Shown here piece by piece: positions 28,533-37,360 of a stretch of DNA of 64,000 nucleotides. The first letter of the stretch is position 1, and each line of letters opens with the position of its first letter. The notes beneath the pieces were generated by a model. That model saw nothing but the letters and a program-made list of their open reading frames with translations. It made no database searches and had not been told where the DNA came from. Both the position numbers and the translations under genes were made by a program. Source of the stretch: Archangium lipolyticum (lineage in GTDB: Bacteria; Myxococcota; Myxococcia; Myxococcales; Myxococcaceae); NCBI RefSeq assembly GCF_024623785.1, contig NZ_JANKBZ010000009.1, forward strand, positions 1 to 64,000, given 5' to 3'.

Positions 28533-29950
28533 GCCGCCTCCGCCAGGAATGCTTCGATCCGCGCCTGGAACAGTTGGAACTCACTCACCACCAGGTTCAG
28601 CTCCGCCTGCCGCAGTGCCGCCGCGGACACCACCAGGTCCTGGCTCGTTCCCGCGCCCACCTCGAAGGCCCTGCGGGTGAGCCGGTCGTTCTCCGCGGCG
28701 AGCTCCCGGGTCCGGGCCGCTATCCGCTGCTCCGCCTGGGCCACGTCCACCTCGCGCCGTGTCTGCGACACCTCCACCGACACGGCGCGCTGGCTGGCCA
28801 CCACCCGCTGGCGCACCGTCTCCTCCTGCGCGCGGGCTTGCTGCACGAGCCCCTCGCGCGCACCGCCCTCGTAGAAGGGGAAGGTGAGCACCGCGCCGAT
28901 GTTCCATACGGGCACCCGCGCGAAGCCCGGGTCCACCGTCAGGCCGATCACCGTGCTCTGCGCCGCCAGCGTGGGCAGGTACCGAGCCCTCGCCTCCGAC
29001 ACGGAGTGCCCGGCCGCCTCCAACTGCGCGCGCGCCGCCGCGAGGTCCGGCCGCTGCTCCACCGTCTCCAGCCTCCGGCACTCCCGCTGGCCCTGGTCCA
29101 ACAGGTTCTCCAGGGAGACGCCCCTATCCAGTCCCACCGGCTGGTCCGCGCCCAGCACCAGCCCCAGCGTGTCCCGCGCCTGCCGCAGCGTCTCGTCCCC
29201 GGACACCACCGACGAGCGCGCCGACTCCGCGTCCTGTTGCAGGCGGATGACGTCCAGTTGCGTGCCCGCGCCCAGCTCCAGCCGCCGCTGGGCCAGCGCC
29301 AGCCGCTCCAGGGCGGAGCGCAGGTTGACGCGGTTCACCTCGGCGAGCCGCTCCGAGGACGCCACCCGTGCCAGCGCCCGCGCCAGGCCCCCGGTGAGCT
29401 GGCGCCGCGTCTCCTCCACGGACAGCTCGGCGGCCCGGCGCGACGCGCTCGCCGAGCGCAGTGATTGGATGGAGCTCCAGTCGAACAGGGGCACCGAGGC
29501 CGTCAGCACCCCCGTGCCCAGGGGCGACGTGGGCCGCGTGTCACCGCCTCCCGTGCCCGTCCCTCCACCGACTCCCCCTCCGATGCCCCCGCCCCCGAGG
29601 ATGGGCGTCGCGCTCGGGTCGAGCACGTTGGACTGCACGGAGAGGGTGCCCTGGAGCGAGGGCAGCAGTCCCGCGAGCGCCGCGCGCCTCTGTCCCGCGG
29701 CGGCCTCCACCTGGGCCAGTGCGGTACGCAGGTCCGTGGAGCGCTGGCGCAGCACCGCGAGCGCCTCGTCCCAGGAGCCCACCTGTACCGGCGCGGGTGG
29801 GACGGGGGCCAGCATCGGGTCGGAGACCTCGGGCTGGGGTTGTGGAGTCACCGCGGAGGGCTCGGCGGCACCCGGTCCCACCTGGGCCAGTGGCGTTCCA
29901 GCGGGTGGGCTGGCGTGCCAGAGCAGGGCTGTGAGCAGGAAGGCGGTCAT
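28520..29950 (-). CDS. TolC-family outer membrane efflux protein
   Basis: 476 residues from ATG 29950, with a short hydrophobic signal (FLLTALLWHASPPAG). The two long helical repeats of the TolC fold are visible as Ala/Arg/Gln/Glu-rich heptad stretches, with RPDLAAARAQLEAA and a second-repeat VQQARAQEETVRQRV. A glycine-rich insert (about residues 160-180, long G runs) sits in the first beta region and is not usual for TolC. It forms the outer-membrane tunnel of this tripartite pump. It is first in the operon; the adaptor begins 13 bases before its stop, implying coupled translation. Confidence 0.85.
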   Translation of the reverse strand: MTAFLLTALLWHASPPAGTPLAQVGPGAAEPSAVTPQPQPEVSDPMLAPVPPAPVQVGSWDEALAVLRQRSTDLRTALAQVEAAAGQRRAALAGLLPSLQGTLSVQSNVLDPSATPILGGGGIGGGVGGGTGTGGGDTRPTSPLGTGVLTASVPLFDWSSIQSLRSASASRRAAELSVEETRRQLTGGLARALARVASSERLAEVNRVNLRSALERLALAQRRLELGAGTQLDVIRLQQDAESARSSVVSGDETLRQARDTLGLVLGADQPVGLDRGVSLENLLDQGQRECRRLETVEQRPDLAAARAQLEAAGHSVSEARARYLPTLAAQSTVIGLTVDPGFARVPVWNIGAVLTFPFYEGGAREGLVQQARAQEETVRQRVVASQRAVSVEVSQTRREVDVAQAEQRIAARTRELAAENDRLTRRAFEVGAGTSQDLVVSAAALRQAELNLVVSEFQLFQARIEAFLAEAACDW

Positions 29951-30088
29951 AGGCAGGCCGCCCACATTGCTGTCGGTCCCCGCTCGCCGCCTCCTCCCGG
30001 AGTACGGGAGTGACACAGCAGGACATTGTAAGTGCCTGCTAGCGGGCACTCCCCTTCACCGAGGGTGGGAATGCCACAGAGTGAGCCG

Positions 30089-30628
30089 TCAGCTCTGTCC
30101 GGAGGAGGCCGTTCGCGGCGGCTCCTTCGGCGTCACGGGCTGGCCGAGGCAGTCACTGCCCTGCGCGGGCGGGGGCGTGGTGCGGGGCCGGTACTCCCAG
30201 TGCCACGGCTCCGAGGGCACCGTGCGCCGGAAGCCATGGCGGCACGCGTTGGCGGCGAGCCACCGGTAGGTGGGCGTGTCCTCGTGGCCCACGGACACGT
30301 CCACCGCGGTGCCGCGCTGGTGGTTGGACTGGCCGGGGCGTGCCGCCCGGGGGCCCAGGCCCTGCTTGTAGCGCTCATAGAGGAAGCGTTGCTGCCGCCG
30401 GGTGCGGTAGCCGCTGCTCACCCAGAGCCGGACGCCCTCCGCGCGGGCCGCGGCGGACATCCGCTCGAAAGCCTTCGCGGCATCACGGCGCAGGGCCGAG
30501 CCACCGGGAAGGGTGACGAGGGGGGGCTTCTTCCGTTTGGGTCTGGCACCCGCACCCGGGGCGAGTCCCGGTACGAGCAGACAGACGAGGGCCAGCAGGA
30601 GCTTCCAGCGGAGTGGAGGGAACGGCAT
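30089..30628 (-). CDS. Exported M15 D-alanyl-D-alanine carboxypeptidase-like protein
   Basis: 179 residues with a signal peptide (LLLALVCLLVPGLAPGAGA). VanY/M15 motifs are complete: SSGYRTRRQQRFLYERY, then the zinc ligands His and Asp in SNHQRGTAVD, and the final zinc His in EPWHWEY. It would trim D-Ala from peptidoglycan stem peptides or degrade prey wall peptides. An upstream ATG at 30676 would add 16 residues before the signal; I prefer 30628 because the signal is then normal. Monocistronic. Confidence 0.75.
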   Translation of the reverse strand: MPFPPLRWKLLLALVCLLVPGLAPGAGARPKRKKPPLVTLPGGSALRRDAAKAFERMSAAARAEGVRLWVSSGYRTRRQQRFLYERYKQGLGPRAARPGQSNHQRGTAVDVSVGHEDTPTYRWLAANACRHGFRRTVPSEPWHWEYRPRTTPPPAQGSDCLGQPVTPKEPPRTASSGQS

Positions 30629-30934
30629 GGGGCGGTCCCTGTCCAGAAGGGCAGGAGAGGGTGCTCTCACATTCATTCCCGGAATGCGAGCAAGCAGCCA
30701 GACATGCGCTCCGAGGTCCGCTGGTTGGCCACGGTCCTCATGGCCGTCCGAACCGTGCCTGGACATGCCTGGTGAGCGTTGTGACGCCGCCGTCACCAGC
30801 CAGATGTTCGAGGTGCCGCGGGCCCACGCCCTTCTCATTTTTCGAGGCGCTGAGTGGGCGCTGTCGATGCTTGGCGTGGTCGTGGCGTGGGTGTACGGCT
30901 TCCGGCGTTTGCCCTCTTTCCAGGAGCTTCGTAC
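30629..30934. other. Divergent intergenic region with a 13-bp palindrome
   Basis: 306 bases between the M15 peptidase start (leftward) and the P450 start (rightward). A perfect palindrome, CATTCC-C-GGAATG, lies at 30674-30686, 46-58 bases upstream of the peptidase start and well placed for an operator or a 5'-UTR hairpin. Weak coding-like frames cross the gap but have no homology or ribosome-binding site. I saw no clear promoter for the P450. Confidence 0.35.
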
Positions 30935-32302
30935 ATGAGTGGCCGCCCCAACCTGATGACCCCGGAGCTGAAGGCCAACCCCTATCCTCTGTATGCGGAG
31001 CTGCGCCGGACCGCGCCCGTGTGCCAGGTGGATCCGGGGGGGTACTGGGCCGTGACGCGCTTCGAGGACGTGATGTTCGTGTTCAAGAACCCGCAGCTCT
31101 TCTCGTCCGAGGGGTTCGGGCGCGCGACCAATCCGCCGTGGCTCGGGGGCAACCCGTTCTCGGAGTCGATGATCGCCATGGATCCGCCGAGGCACGGGCG
31201 GCTGCGGTCGCTCGTCAGCCGCGCCTTCGGCAACGCGGCCATGGTGCGGCTGGAGCCTCGGGTGCGCGCCTTCGCCCAGGAGGTGGTGGCCGCGCTGCCG
31301 CTGGGGCGCCCCGTGGACATGGTCTCCGCCTTCGCCCTGCCGGTACCGGCCTCGGTGCTCTGCCTCCTGCTGGGATTGGATCCCTCTCTGCGCAAGGAGC
31401 TCAAACACTGGGCGGACCAGCTCACCACCGTCACCGCCCTGGGGCCCGAGGACACGGAGCGGCAGGGGCCCGTGCGTCAGGCCATCGTGGACGCGAGGCG
31501 CTACTTCAGCCAGGTGGTGGAGGAGCGCCGGCTCCGGCCCGGGGACGACATGGTGAGCGAGCTGCTCAGGGCCCAGGTGGATGGGGAGGCGCTCACGGAG
31601 GACGAGTTGATGGCCTTCCTCTTCCTCCTGCTGGTGGGCGGATTGGAGACGACGGCGAACCTGCTGGGGCTGTCGCTCCTGGTGTTGATGGAGCGCCCCG
31701 AGCTGCTGGCGCGGTTGCGCGCGGACCGCTCGCTCCTGCCCCGCTTCATCGACGAGGTGCTGCGCTTCGAGGCGCCGGCTCAGGGTGCATTGCGGATGAC
31801 CACCCGCGAGGTGGAGCTGGGCGGTGTCCGTCTGCCCGAGCGGGCCTGGGTGGTGGCGCTGATGGGCTCGGCCAACCGGGACGAGACGCACTTCCCGGAC
31901 GCCGACCGCTTCGACCTCGACCGGCCCGGCCCGCAGCACATGCCCTTCGGCCACGGCGCCCACTTCTGTATCGGGGCGCAGCTGGCGCGGCTGGAAGCAA
32001 GGCTGGCCCTGGATGCGCTGCTGGACCGGTGCGGAGGTCTGTCCCCCGTGCCGAAGCCAGTGGTGTGGCACCGCTCGATGGTGGTGCGTGGGCCCGCGTC
32101 GCTCCACGCCGTGGTGCACCCGGCCAGAGCCTCAGTCCAGCGCGGCGCTCACCCCGGGGCGGGTGAGGCGCAGGGCATCCATGCGGCGGCGGCGGGCATC
32201 GGCGACGGCCAGGTGACAGCCGGCGGCGAACAGCCCTATCACGAGGCAGCCACCCCACAGCGCGGAGGCGCCCAGGTGTGCCAGCGCCCACGAGCCGAGT
32301 GA
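30935..32302 (+). CDS. Cytochrome P450
   Basis: 455 residues. I-helix LLLVGGLETTANLL (oxygen-binding E-T-T), K-helix E-V-L-R (E-x-x-R) and the heme loop FGHGAHFCIGAQLAR with its cysteine ligand are all intact. It is a soluble bacterial class P450 that needs separate redox partners, and none are nearby. The natural family end is near LHAVVHPA (about residue 398, base 32130). The frame runs about 57 residues further, antisense through the MFS gene, with no family match. Either the stop has been lost or the tail is tolerated. Possible role: tailoring of a secondary metabolite or lipid hydroxylation. Confidence 0.85.
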   Translation: MSGRPNLMTPELKANPYPLYAELRRTAPVCQVDPGGYWAVTRFEDVMFVFKNPQLFSSEGFGRATNPPWLGGNPFSESMIAMDPPRHGRLRSLVSRAFGNAAMVRLEPRVRAFAQEVVAALPLGRPVDMVSAFALPVPASVLCLLLGLDPSLRKELKHWADQLTTVTALGPEDTERQGPVRQAIVDARRYFSQVVEERRLRPGDDMVSELLRAQVDGEALTEDELMAFLFLLLVGGLETTANLLGLSLLVLMERPELLARLRADRSLLPRFIDEVLRFEAPAQGALRMTTREVELGGVRLPERAWVVALMGSANRDETHFPDADRFDLDRPGPQHMPFGHGAHFCIGAQLARLEARLALDALLDRCGGLSPVPKPVVWHRSMVVRGPASLHAVVHPARASVQRGAHPGAGEAQGIHAAAAGIGDGQVTAGGEQPYHEAATPQRGGAQVCQRPRAE

Positions 32303-33391
32303 CGGGGCGACACAGGAGGACAGGGCCCACAGCATGTAATAGGCGCCCTGGTAGGTGCCGCGCTGCTCCGTGGGCGCCAGGTCCGCCACCACCGTCGAGG
32401 CCACGGGGGACTGGGCGATCTCCCCCATCGTCCACACCACCACGGCCAGCGTCGCCAGCCCCGGGCTCGCGCCGAGCACGTGCAGCCCGAAGCCCAGCCC
32501 CATCAGCCCCGAGGCCCAGGCCAGGGCCGTGGCGCGCCGCATCCGCCCCAGCGCCCGTCCGGCGAAGGGTTGCAGCAGCACGATGAGGACGCCGTTCACC
32601 GCCAGCACCGTGCCGAAGGTCTCCGGAGACATGCCTCGAGATGTCAGGTCCAGCGGCAGCGTCACGTAGCCCTGGGCGAAGACGATGGCCGTGAGGAGGG
32701 TGGGCACGGCGAAGGCGATGAACACCCCGTCCCGGAAGGGGGCCAGGGAGGGCAGTGGGAGCGCGGGCTTCGCCGCCTCCGCGGGGCGGACGGGGCGCGT
32801 CTCCGGCACCTTCCACCAGACGAGCACGCCGTAGAGGAAGCTGGTGACGGCGTCCGCCACGAAGAGGGTGAGGAAGCCGAAGCGCGAGGCAAACCCCGCC
32901 AGTGGCAGGGCGATGGAGAAGCCCACGTTCACCACCCAGTACAGCAGGCCGTACGCCCGTGGCCGGTCCTCCGGCGGCACCAGGTCCGCGATGGCCGCGG
33001 ACACCGCGGGCCGGTACAGCTCGCCCACCAGGCCCAGCACGAAGGAGGAGAGGGCGATGTGCCAGGTGGCGCGCGCCAGGCCCAGTGACAGCATCGCCAC
33101 CGCGCCCAGCCACAGCCCCGCCAGCAGCGTCTTGCGCCGGCCCACCCGGTCCGCCAGCGTCCCCCCCACCAGCCCCGCCAGCACGCCACCCGCCCCGTGC
33201 AGCGACACCACGAGCCCCGCCTCCTCCACCCGGAAGCCGCGCTCGCGCGTGAGGTACAGCGCCAGGAACGGCACCACGAACGAGCCCAGCCGGTTCACCA
33301 GCGTGCCCGTCCACAGGTACCAGTACGTGCTCGGAAGGCCTCCCGCCGTCTCGCGGAGCTCCGCCCTCAATCGCCCCAACAGGTGCTTCAT
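32132..33391 (-). CDS. MFS transporter, multidrug type
   Basis: 419 residues with twelve predicted membrane helices. The MFS motif between helices 2 and 3 reads GGTLADRVGRRKTLL, and the repeat in the second half is present in degenerate form. It resembles MdtH/YttB-type drug:proton antiporters. It is convergent with the P450 gene, overlapping its extended 3' end by 171 bases, so the P450 product and the exporter may act on related small molecules (inference). The ribosome-binding site is weak at 33391. Confidence 0.75.
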   Translation of the reverse strand: MKHLLGRLRAELRETAGGLPSTYWYLWTGTLVNRLGSFVVPFLALYLTRERGFRVEEAGLVVSLHGAGGVLAGLVGGTLADRVGRRKTLLAGLWLGAVAMLSLGLARATWHIALSSFVLGLVGELYRPAVSAAIADLVPPEDRPRAYGLLYWVVNVGFSIALPLAGFASRFGFLTLFVADAVTSFLYGVLVWWKVPETRPVRPAEAAKPALPLPSLAPFRDGVFIAFAVPTLLTAIVFAQGYVTLPLDLTSRGMSPETFGTVLAVNGVLIVLLQPFAGRALGRMRRATALAWASGLMGLGFGLHVLGASPGLATLAVVVWTMGEIAQSPVASTVVADLAPTEQRGTYQGAYYMLWALSSCVAPSLGSWALAHLGASALWGGCLVIGLFAAGCHLAVADARRRRMDALRLTRPGVSAALD

Positions 33392-33470
33392 GCCGGGTGA
33401 AGCTTGCGTGATGCCACGGGCGGTTGCCAGCGGCGCGGCGTGGGGCCTACGGGGCAACCTGGGAGCCGCA

Positions 33471-33506
33471 TACCCTCACCCCGTCCCTCTCCCAGAGGGA
33501 GAGGGG
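33471..33506. repeat. 36-bp interspersed palindromic repeat, copy 2
   Basis: Identical over 36 bases to the unit at 18229-18264, including the 9-bp stem. Here it lies between divergent genes (MFS leftward, AEC rightward) and is followed by AAGTGG rather than a T tract, so it is not an obvious terminator. This supports a mobile or REP-like origin rather than a gene-bound terminator. Confidence 0.75.
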
Positions 33507-33614
33507 AAGTGGGCTCGATATCTGGCTGGTGGTTCTCGCGGATTTGCAGCACAACGCGCGTGTGCGCGTCATCCTTTGTTTCTTCGCCGGGCCCGGTTCC
33601 GCGAGGAGGGCTCC

Positions 33615-34517
33615 GTGAGCCAGCTCGCCGGCCTGCTGGTCGCCAGTCTCCTGCTCGGTGCCTTCGCGCGGCGCAGCGGCCGCTTCCCGGAGCAGACGGC
33701 GCTGGTCCTCAACGCCTACGTCCTCAACGTGGCGCTGCCCGCCCTGGTGCTGCGTGCCATCCACCGGCTGACGATCGTCCCCGAACTGCTCGTCGCCGCC
33801 GTCACGCCCTGGCTTGTCTTCGGTGGCGCCTGGCTCTTCTTTCGCGCCCTGGGCCCACGGCTCGGCTTCGCTCCCCGCACCGTGGCGGCGCTCGTCCTCA
33901 CTGGCGGGTTGAGCAACACCTCGTTCGTGGGCCTGCCTCTCATCGAGGGACTGATGGGCCGTGACGCGGTGCGGGTCGCGGTGGTCGTCGACCAGCTCGG
34001 CTCGTTCCTCACGCTGGCCACGGTGGCCACCCTCTTCGCCACGCGCGCCGCCGCGAAGGACTCCCGGCCCGGCGTGCTGCTGGGGAAGGTGCTGGGTTTT
34101 CCTCCCTTCATCGCCCTGGTGGTCGCGTTCCTCTCCCAGCCCTGGGATTGGCCCGGGTGGGTGGACGTGGTGCTCGGCCGGTTGGGGGATATGCTCACCC
34201 CGCTGGCGCTCTTCTCCGTGGGGTTCCAGCTCCGGCTCTCGGGGCTTCGGGGCCGGGTACGCGCGCTCGTCCTGGGGCTCGGTTACAAGCTGGTGCTGTG
34301 CCCGCTCGTGATTGCACTGCTGCTGCTGGCTCTGCCCGGCATCAGCCGGCTCACCCTCGAGGTCTCCGTCCTTCAGGCTGGCATGGCGCCCATGGTCACC
34401 GCCGCCATCCTCGCCGCGGATCACGATCTGGATCCGGACCTCTCGGCACTCATGGTGGGGCTGGGCATTCCGCTCTCGCTCGTCACGGTGCCGTGCGCCC
34501 TGTGGTTGCTGCGCTGA
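33615..34517 (+). CDS. AEC family transporter (auxin efflux carrier type)
   Basis: 300 residues, about ten membrane helices, starting at GTG 33615 behind GAGGAGGG. The first helix region reads LPALVLRAI and the conserved G-x-S-N-T-S-F-x-G-x-P segment reads GGLSNTSFVGLPL. A second-half repeat carries LQAGMAPMVTAAILA. Bacterial AEC proteins export or exchange small organic acids such as malate. No metabolic genes adjoin it to indicate a substrate. It is convergent with a small zinc-ribbon protein gene. Confidence 0.8.
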   Translation: MSQLAGLLVASLLLGAFARRSGRFPEQTALVLNAYVLNVALPALVLRAIHRLTIVPELLVAAVTPWLVFGGAWLFFRALGPRLGFAPRTVAALVLTGGLSNTSFVGLPLIEGLMGRDAVRVAVVVDQLGSFLTLATVATLFATRAAAKDSRPGVLLGKVLGFPPFIALVVAFLSQPWDWPGWVDVVLGRLGDMLTPLALFSVGFQLRLSGLRGRVRALVLGLGYKLVLCPLVIALLLLALPGISRLTLEVSVLQAGMAPMVTAAILAADHDLDPDLSALMVGLGIPLSLVTVPCALWLLR

Positions 34518-34523
34518 AGGCGA

Positions 34524-34548
34524 CTACGCCACGGCTCGAGTGGCGTAG
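34524..34548. terminator. Shared hairpin at convergent gene ends
   Basis: Perfect 9-bp stem (CTACGCCAC / GTGGCGTAG) with a 7-base loop. It starts seven bases after the AEC stop and contains the stop codon of the opposite small gene. No T tract. Same arrangement as at 5955-5983. Confidence 0.5.
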
Positions 34549-34739
34549 GCGATCTCCAGACCTCCGTTGTGCATGCGCACCCGCGTGCGGGACAGCCAGT
34601 GGCAGTGAGGGCAGTAGCTGTGCGAGCCGTTACCCGGCGAGCTGCGGATGATCAGCGCGCCGCCACACAGCATGCAGCCTTCGGGCAGGGTGAACTCGGC
34701 GACGTTGTCGCCCAGGCTCTTCTCGGGAGTTGATGTCAT
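34524..34739 (-). CDS. Small zinc-ribbon-like protein
   Basis: 71 residues from ATG 34739; an ATG at 34760 would add seven residues, and neither has a good ribosome-binding site. Two Cys pairs, CMLCGG and CPHCH, about 20 residues apart, form a likely zinc ribbon, with a basic RTRVRMHNGG end. No family name can be given. Cytoplasmic. Possibly a nucleic-acid or protein-binding adaptor. Confidence 0.5.
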   Translation of the reverse strand: MTSTPEKSLGDNVAEFTLPEGCMLCGGALIIRSSPGNGSHSYCPHCHWLSRTRVRMHNGGLEIAYATRAVA

Positions 34740-34870
34740 GCCTTCCACGTAACGCAGCATTCGGCGGCCACAAGGCGACGGGCCGCGTTTTCGTACTCCC
34801 TCGGAGGGCAGGCGGGCGGGCGGGCGAGCCTGTAGCGGCTACCGTCCTACCGCGCTGTGTCCACGGCCGC

Positions 34871-34930
34871 ACACCTCAACCCCGCGAGCGGAGGTGTTCC
34901 GGTTGGCACGCCCCTTTCAAGGAAGGGGCG
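34871..34930 (+). promoter_or_regulatory. Two consecutive hairpins in the leader of a small gene
   Basis: Hairpin A (34871-34897) has seven perfect pairs (ACACCTC / GAGGTGT). Hairpin B (34909-34930) has eight perfect pairs (CGCCCCTT / AAGGGGCG) with a six-base loop. They lie 24 bases before the next start codon, and a palindrome (GTAGC-G-GCTAC) sits further up at 34832-34842. It could be a structured 5' leader; it matches no riboswitch I know. Confidence 0.3.
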
Positions 34931-34953
34931 CGTTCCTGAGGGGGGCGGTAGGT

Positions 34954-35190
34954 ATGGAGATTGCGCGAGTCGCGCTGCGCCGACGTGGGAAGGGCTGGGG
35001 GGTGGAGGTGACCCTGAAGGAGGGAGGTGTGCGGCGTTATCGCTACGGCAGCGAGGCCCAGGCGCGCTACTTCGCGGCCGTGTTCGCGCTCGGACCCCGG
35101 TGGCTGCCGCCGGTGTCGCGAGGCCAGCGCCGGCGGGGCTCCCGGGCCGAGGCCTCCTCCGCCGGGCGGGCGGCGAGCGTGCCCGGCTAG
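34954..35190 (+). CDS. Small basic protein of unknown function
   Basis: 78 residues from ATG 34954, behind a G-rich stretch. The N-terminal half forms a predicted three-stranded sheet (VALRRRGKGWGVEVTLKEGG, then RRYRYGSEAQARYFAAVFALG). The C-terminal half is Arg/Ser/Ala-rich and likely disordered. The charge is strongly basic, so it may bind nucleic acid. I recognise no family. It is preceded by the two leader hairpins and followed 77 bases later by another small gene on the same strand. Confidence 0.4.
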   Translation: MEIARVALRRRGKGWGVEVTLKEGGVRRYRYGSEAQARYFAAVFALGPRWLPPVSRGQRRRGSRAEASSAGRAASVPG

Positions 35191-35267
35191 GGGTGTGGGG
35201 GCCGGGTATCCCCCGGCCTCCCGTGGGGGTTCCGGAGAGGCTTCGCACCTGCTAGGAGTCACGCCTC

Positions 35268-35555
35268 ATGAGCAACAACGGCAAGAGCAACTACACCCCC
35301 CGGTCCCACCGCGAGCCCATCACCCGTGAGACGGACCCCGCGGGCCGCTGGTCCAAGAATTTCCCGGACATGATTGGCTACAAGAACCAGGGCGGCGGCA
35401 AGGTGCCCGCCGACTTCGGGTGGAACACCAACCCGAAGCAGTGGCAGGAGGAGATGACGCCCGAGACCCTCGCCACCGAGTACCGCAGCCGGGTGGTGCC
35501 GCGTCTCGCGGCCGCTCCGGCGCTGCCCGAGGGCGCGAAGCCCGAGTCCAAGTAG
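35268..35555 (+). CDS. Small hydrophilic protein of unknown function
   Basis: 95 residues. Rich in Asn, Lys, Pro and Arg with little hydrophobic core (YTPRSHREPITRETDPAGRW, then GWNTNPKQWQEEM). It probably folds only with a partner or stays disordered. Codon use (G/C third positions) and an AGGAG-type site before the ATG support real coding. No family recognised. It is convergent with the aminotransferase gene; an imperfect hairpin (arms 35581-35588 and 35594-35603) lies between them. Confidence 0.5.
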   Translation: MSNNGKSNYTPRSHREPITRETDPAGRWSKNFPDMIGYKNQGGGKVPADFGWNTNPKQWQEEMTPETLATEYRSRVVPRLAAAPALPEGAKPESK

Positions 35556-35628
35556 TCCCGGTGCCCGGGTGAAGGGCGGGGCCGCGAGACGCCCTCGCGC
35601 GGCTCCGTCCCACCGCGCGCGGGAAGGC

Positions 35629-36840
35629 TCACTGCTGGGAGGCGATGACCGCGCCGAGCCGGCGCATGCCTTCCTCGAGCAGCTCCGGCGGGCGGTTGGA
35701 GTAGTTCAGGCGCATGAACTCGGTGCGGGGCTCGGCGGCGAAGAAGGGAGCGCCGGGCACGAAGGCCACGCGCTTCTCGAGCGCCAGCGGGAAGAGGGTG
35801 TCCGCGCTCATGCCGCGCGGCAGCTCCACCCAGATGAACATGCCGCCGTCCGGCTGGGTCCACCGGGTGCCCTCGGGCATGTGCCGCTCCAGCGAGCCGA
35901 GCATCGCCAGGCACCGCTCCCCGTAGACGGCGCGCAGCTGCTCCAGGTGGGCGTTGTAGTCGAAGCGTGACAGGAGCCGCGCCGTGGCCCGCTGCGCGAC
36001 GGTGGCGGTGTGCAGGTCCGTGGACTGCTTGACGACGGTGAGGGCGCGGATGATTTCGCGCGGGCCCACCGCCCAGCCGATGCGCAGCCCGGGGGCCAGC
36101 GTCTTGGAGAACGTCCCCAGGTTGACGACCACGCCCTCGGTGTCGAGCGAGGCCAGCGAGGGCAGGTGCTCGCCCCGGAAGCGCAGCTCGCCGTACGGGT
36201 TGTCCTCCAGGATGAGGATGCGGTGGCGCTGGGCGAAGCGCACGAGCGCGTGCCGGCGCTCCAGCGACAGCGTGGTGCCCTTGGGGTTCTGGAAGTTGGG
36301 CACCAGGTAGATGAGCTTGGGCTTGCGGCCCGTGGTGACGAACCGCTCCAGCTCGTCCACGCGCATGCCGTCGTCATCGCTGCCCACGACGCTGAAGGAG
36401 ACCTCGTACCCGCTGAAGGTCTGCAGCGCGGCGAGGTAGCTGGGGTTCTCCACCAGCACCACGTCCCCGGGGTCCAGCATCACCTTGGCCACCAGGTCGA
36501 TGCCCTGCTGCGAGCCATTGGTGATGAGCACCTGGTCCGCCGCCACGTGCAGACCGCGCTCGCCCAGGTGCGAGGCGATCCACTCGCGCAGCGGCCCGTA
36601 GCCCTCGGTGGTGCTGTACTGGAGCGCGGCGCGGCCCTCGTCCGCGAAGACCTCGGCGTGCGCCTGGGCGATGGCTTCCACGGGGAACAGCTCGGGCGCC
36701 GGCAGCCCACCCGCGAAGGAGAGCACGTCGGGACGCTCGGCCACCTTGAGGATTTCCCGCACGGCGGACGCCTTCATCCGCGACATGCGCTGTGCGAGCG
36801 GGAACGCCGGAGGGGCGGGGATGCTGACAGCTGCGGTCAT
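35629..36840 (-). CDS. PLP-dependent aminotransferase, 2-aminoadipate/MocR-like class
   Basis: 403 residues. Landmarks are SFAGGLPAPELFP, YGPLREWIA, the PLP-contacting LITNGSQQGIDLV, and the schiff-base lysine in LGTFSKTLAPGLRIGW. This class includes LysN-like 2-aminoadipate and broad aromatic or branched-chain aminotransferases; there is no N-terminal GntR DNA-binding domain, so it is not a MocR regulator. It follows the Lrp/AsnC gene with a three-base gap, so the two form an operon and the regulator probably responds to its amino-acid substrate. Confidence 0.8.
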   Translation of the reverse strand: MTAAVSIPAPPAFPLAQRMSRMKASAVREILKVAERPDVLSFAGGLPAPELFPVEAIAQAHAEVFADEGRAALQYSTTEGYGPLREWIASHLGERGLHVAADQVLITNGSQQGIDLVAKVMLDPGDVVLVENPSYLAALQTFSGYEVSFSVVGSDDDGMRVDELERFVTTGRKPKLIYLVPNFQNPKGTTLSLERRHALVRFAQRHRILILEDNPYGELRFRGEHLPSLASLDTEGVVVNLGTFSKTLAPGLRIGWAVGPREIIRALTVVKQSTDLHTATVAQRATARLLSRFDYNAHLEQLRAVYGERCLAMLGSLERHMPEGTRWTQPDGGMFIWVELPRGMSADTLFPLALEKRVAFVPGAPFFAAEPRTEFMRLNYSNRPPELLEEGMRRLGAVIASQQ

Positions 36841-36843
36841 GGA

Positions 36844-37314
36844 TCAGGCTCCTTTCAGCTCTTCTTCGGAGACGTGGACGTACGTCTCCTCCTTGATGGA
36901 GGACAGGACGATGGTGGTGTGGGTCCGGGTGACGCCGGAGATGGTGCGCAGCGTCTCCACGAGGAGCGTGTCGAGCGTCTTCGTGTTCGACGTCCTCACC
37001 TTGAGGATGTACGAGTCCTGGCCGGCGACGCGGTGGGCCTCGAGCACCTCGGGCATGGCGAGCACCTTGCGGGCGAAGCCGTCGAAGTACTTGGGGTGCT
37101 CGATGCTCACGCCGATGAAGGCGGTGATGTCCTTGCCCAGCTTCGACGCGTCCACGCGCGCCGCGTAGCCGGTGATGACTCCCCGCTCCTCGAGCTTGCG
37201 GATGCGCTCGGCCACCGCCGGCTGCGACAGCCCCACCGTGCGGGAGATCTCCAGCTGGGTGGCGCGGCCGTCGCGCTGCAGCACATCGACGATGCGGTAG
37301 TCGAGCTCGTCCAT
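36844..37314 (-). CDS. Lrp/AsnC family transcriptional regulator
   Basis: 156 residues from ATG 37314. The N-terminal winged helix reads MDELDYRIVDVLQRDGR, followed by the recognition helix LSQPAVAERIRKLEERGVI. The RAM ligand-binding domain then contains FIGVSIEHP and the ligand loop VAGQDSYILKVR. Amino-acid binding at the RAM domain shifts the octamer on DNA. It is first in an operon with the aminotransferase and, from the symmetric site over its own promoter, probably controls itself. Confidence 0.88.
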   Translation of the reverse strand: MDELDYRIVDVLQRDGRATQLEISRTVGLSQPAVAERIRKLEERGVITGYAARVDASKLGKDITAFIGVSIEHPKYFDGFARKVLAMPEVLEAHRVAGQDSYILKVRTSNTKTLDTLLVETLRTISGVTRTHTTIVLSSIKEETYVHVSEEELKGA

Positions 37315-37360
37315 CTGAAGACCGGGGACCTTTTTTTTATAAGCTCCGGAGATCGGGCAC

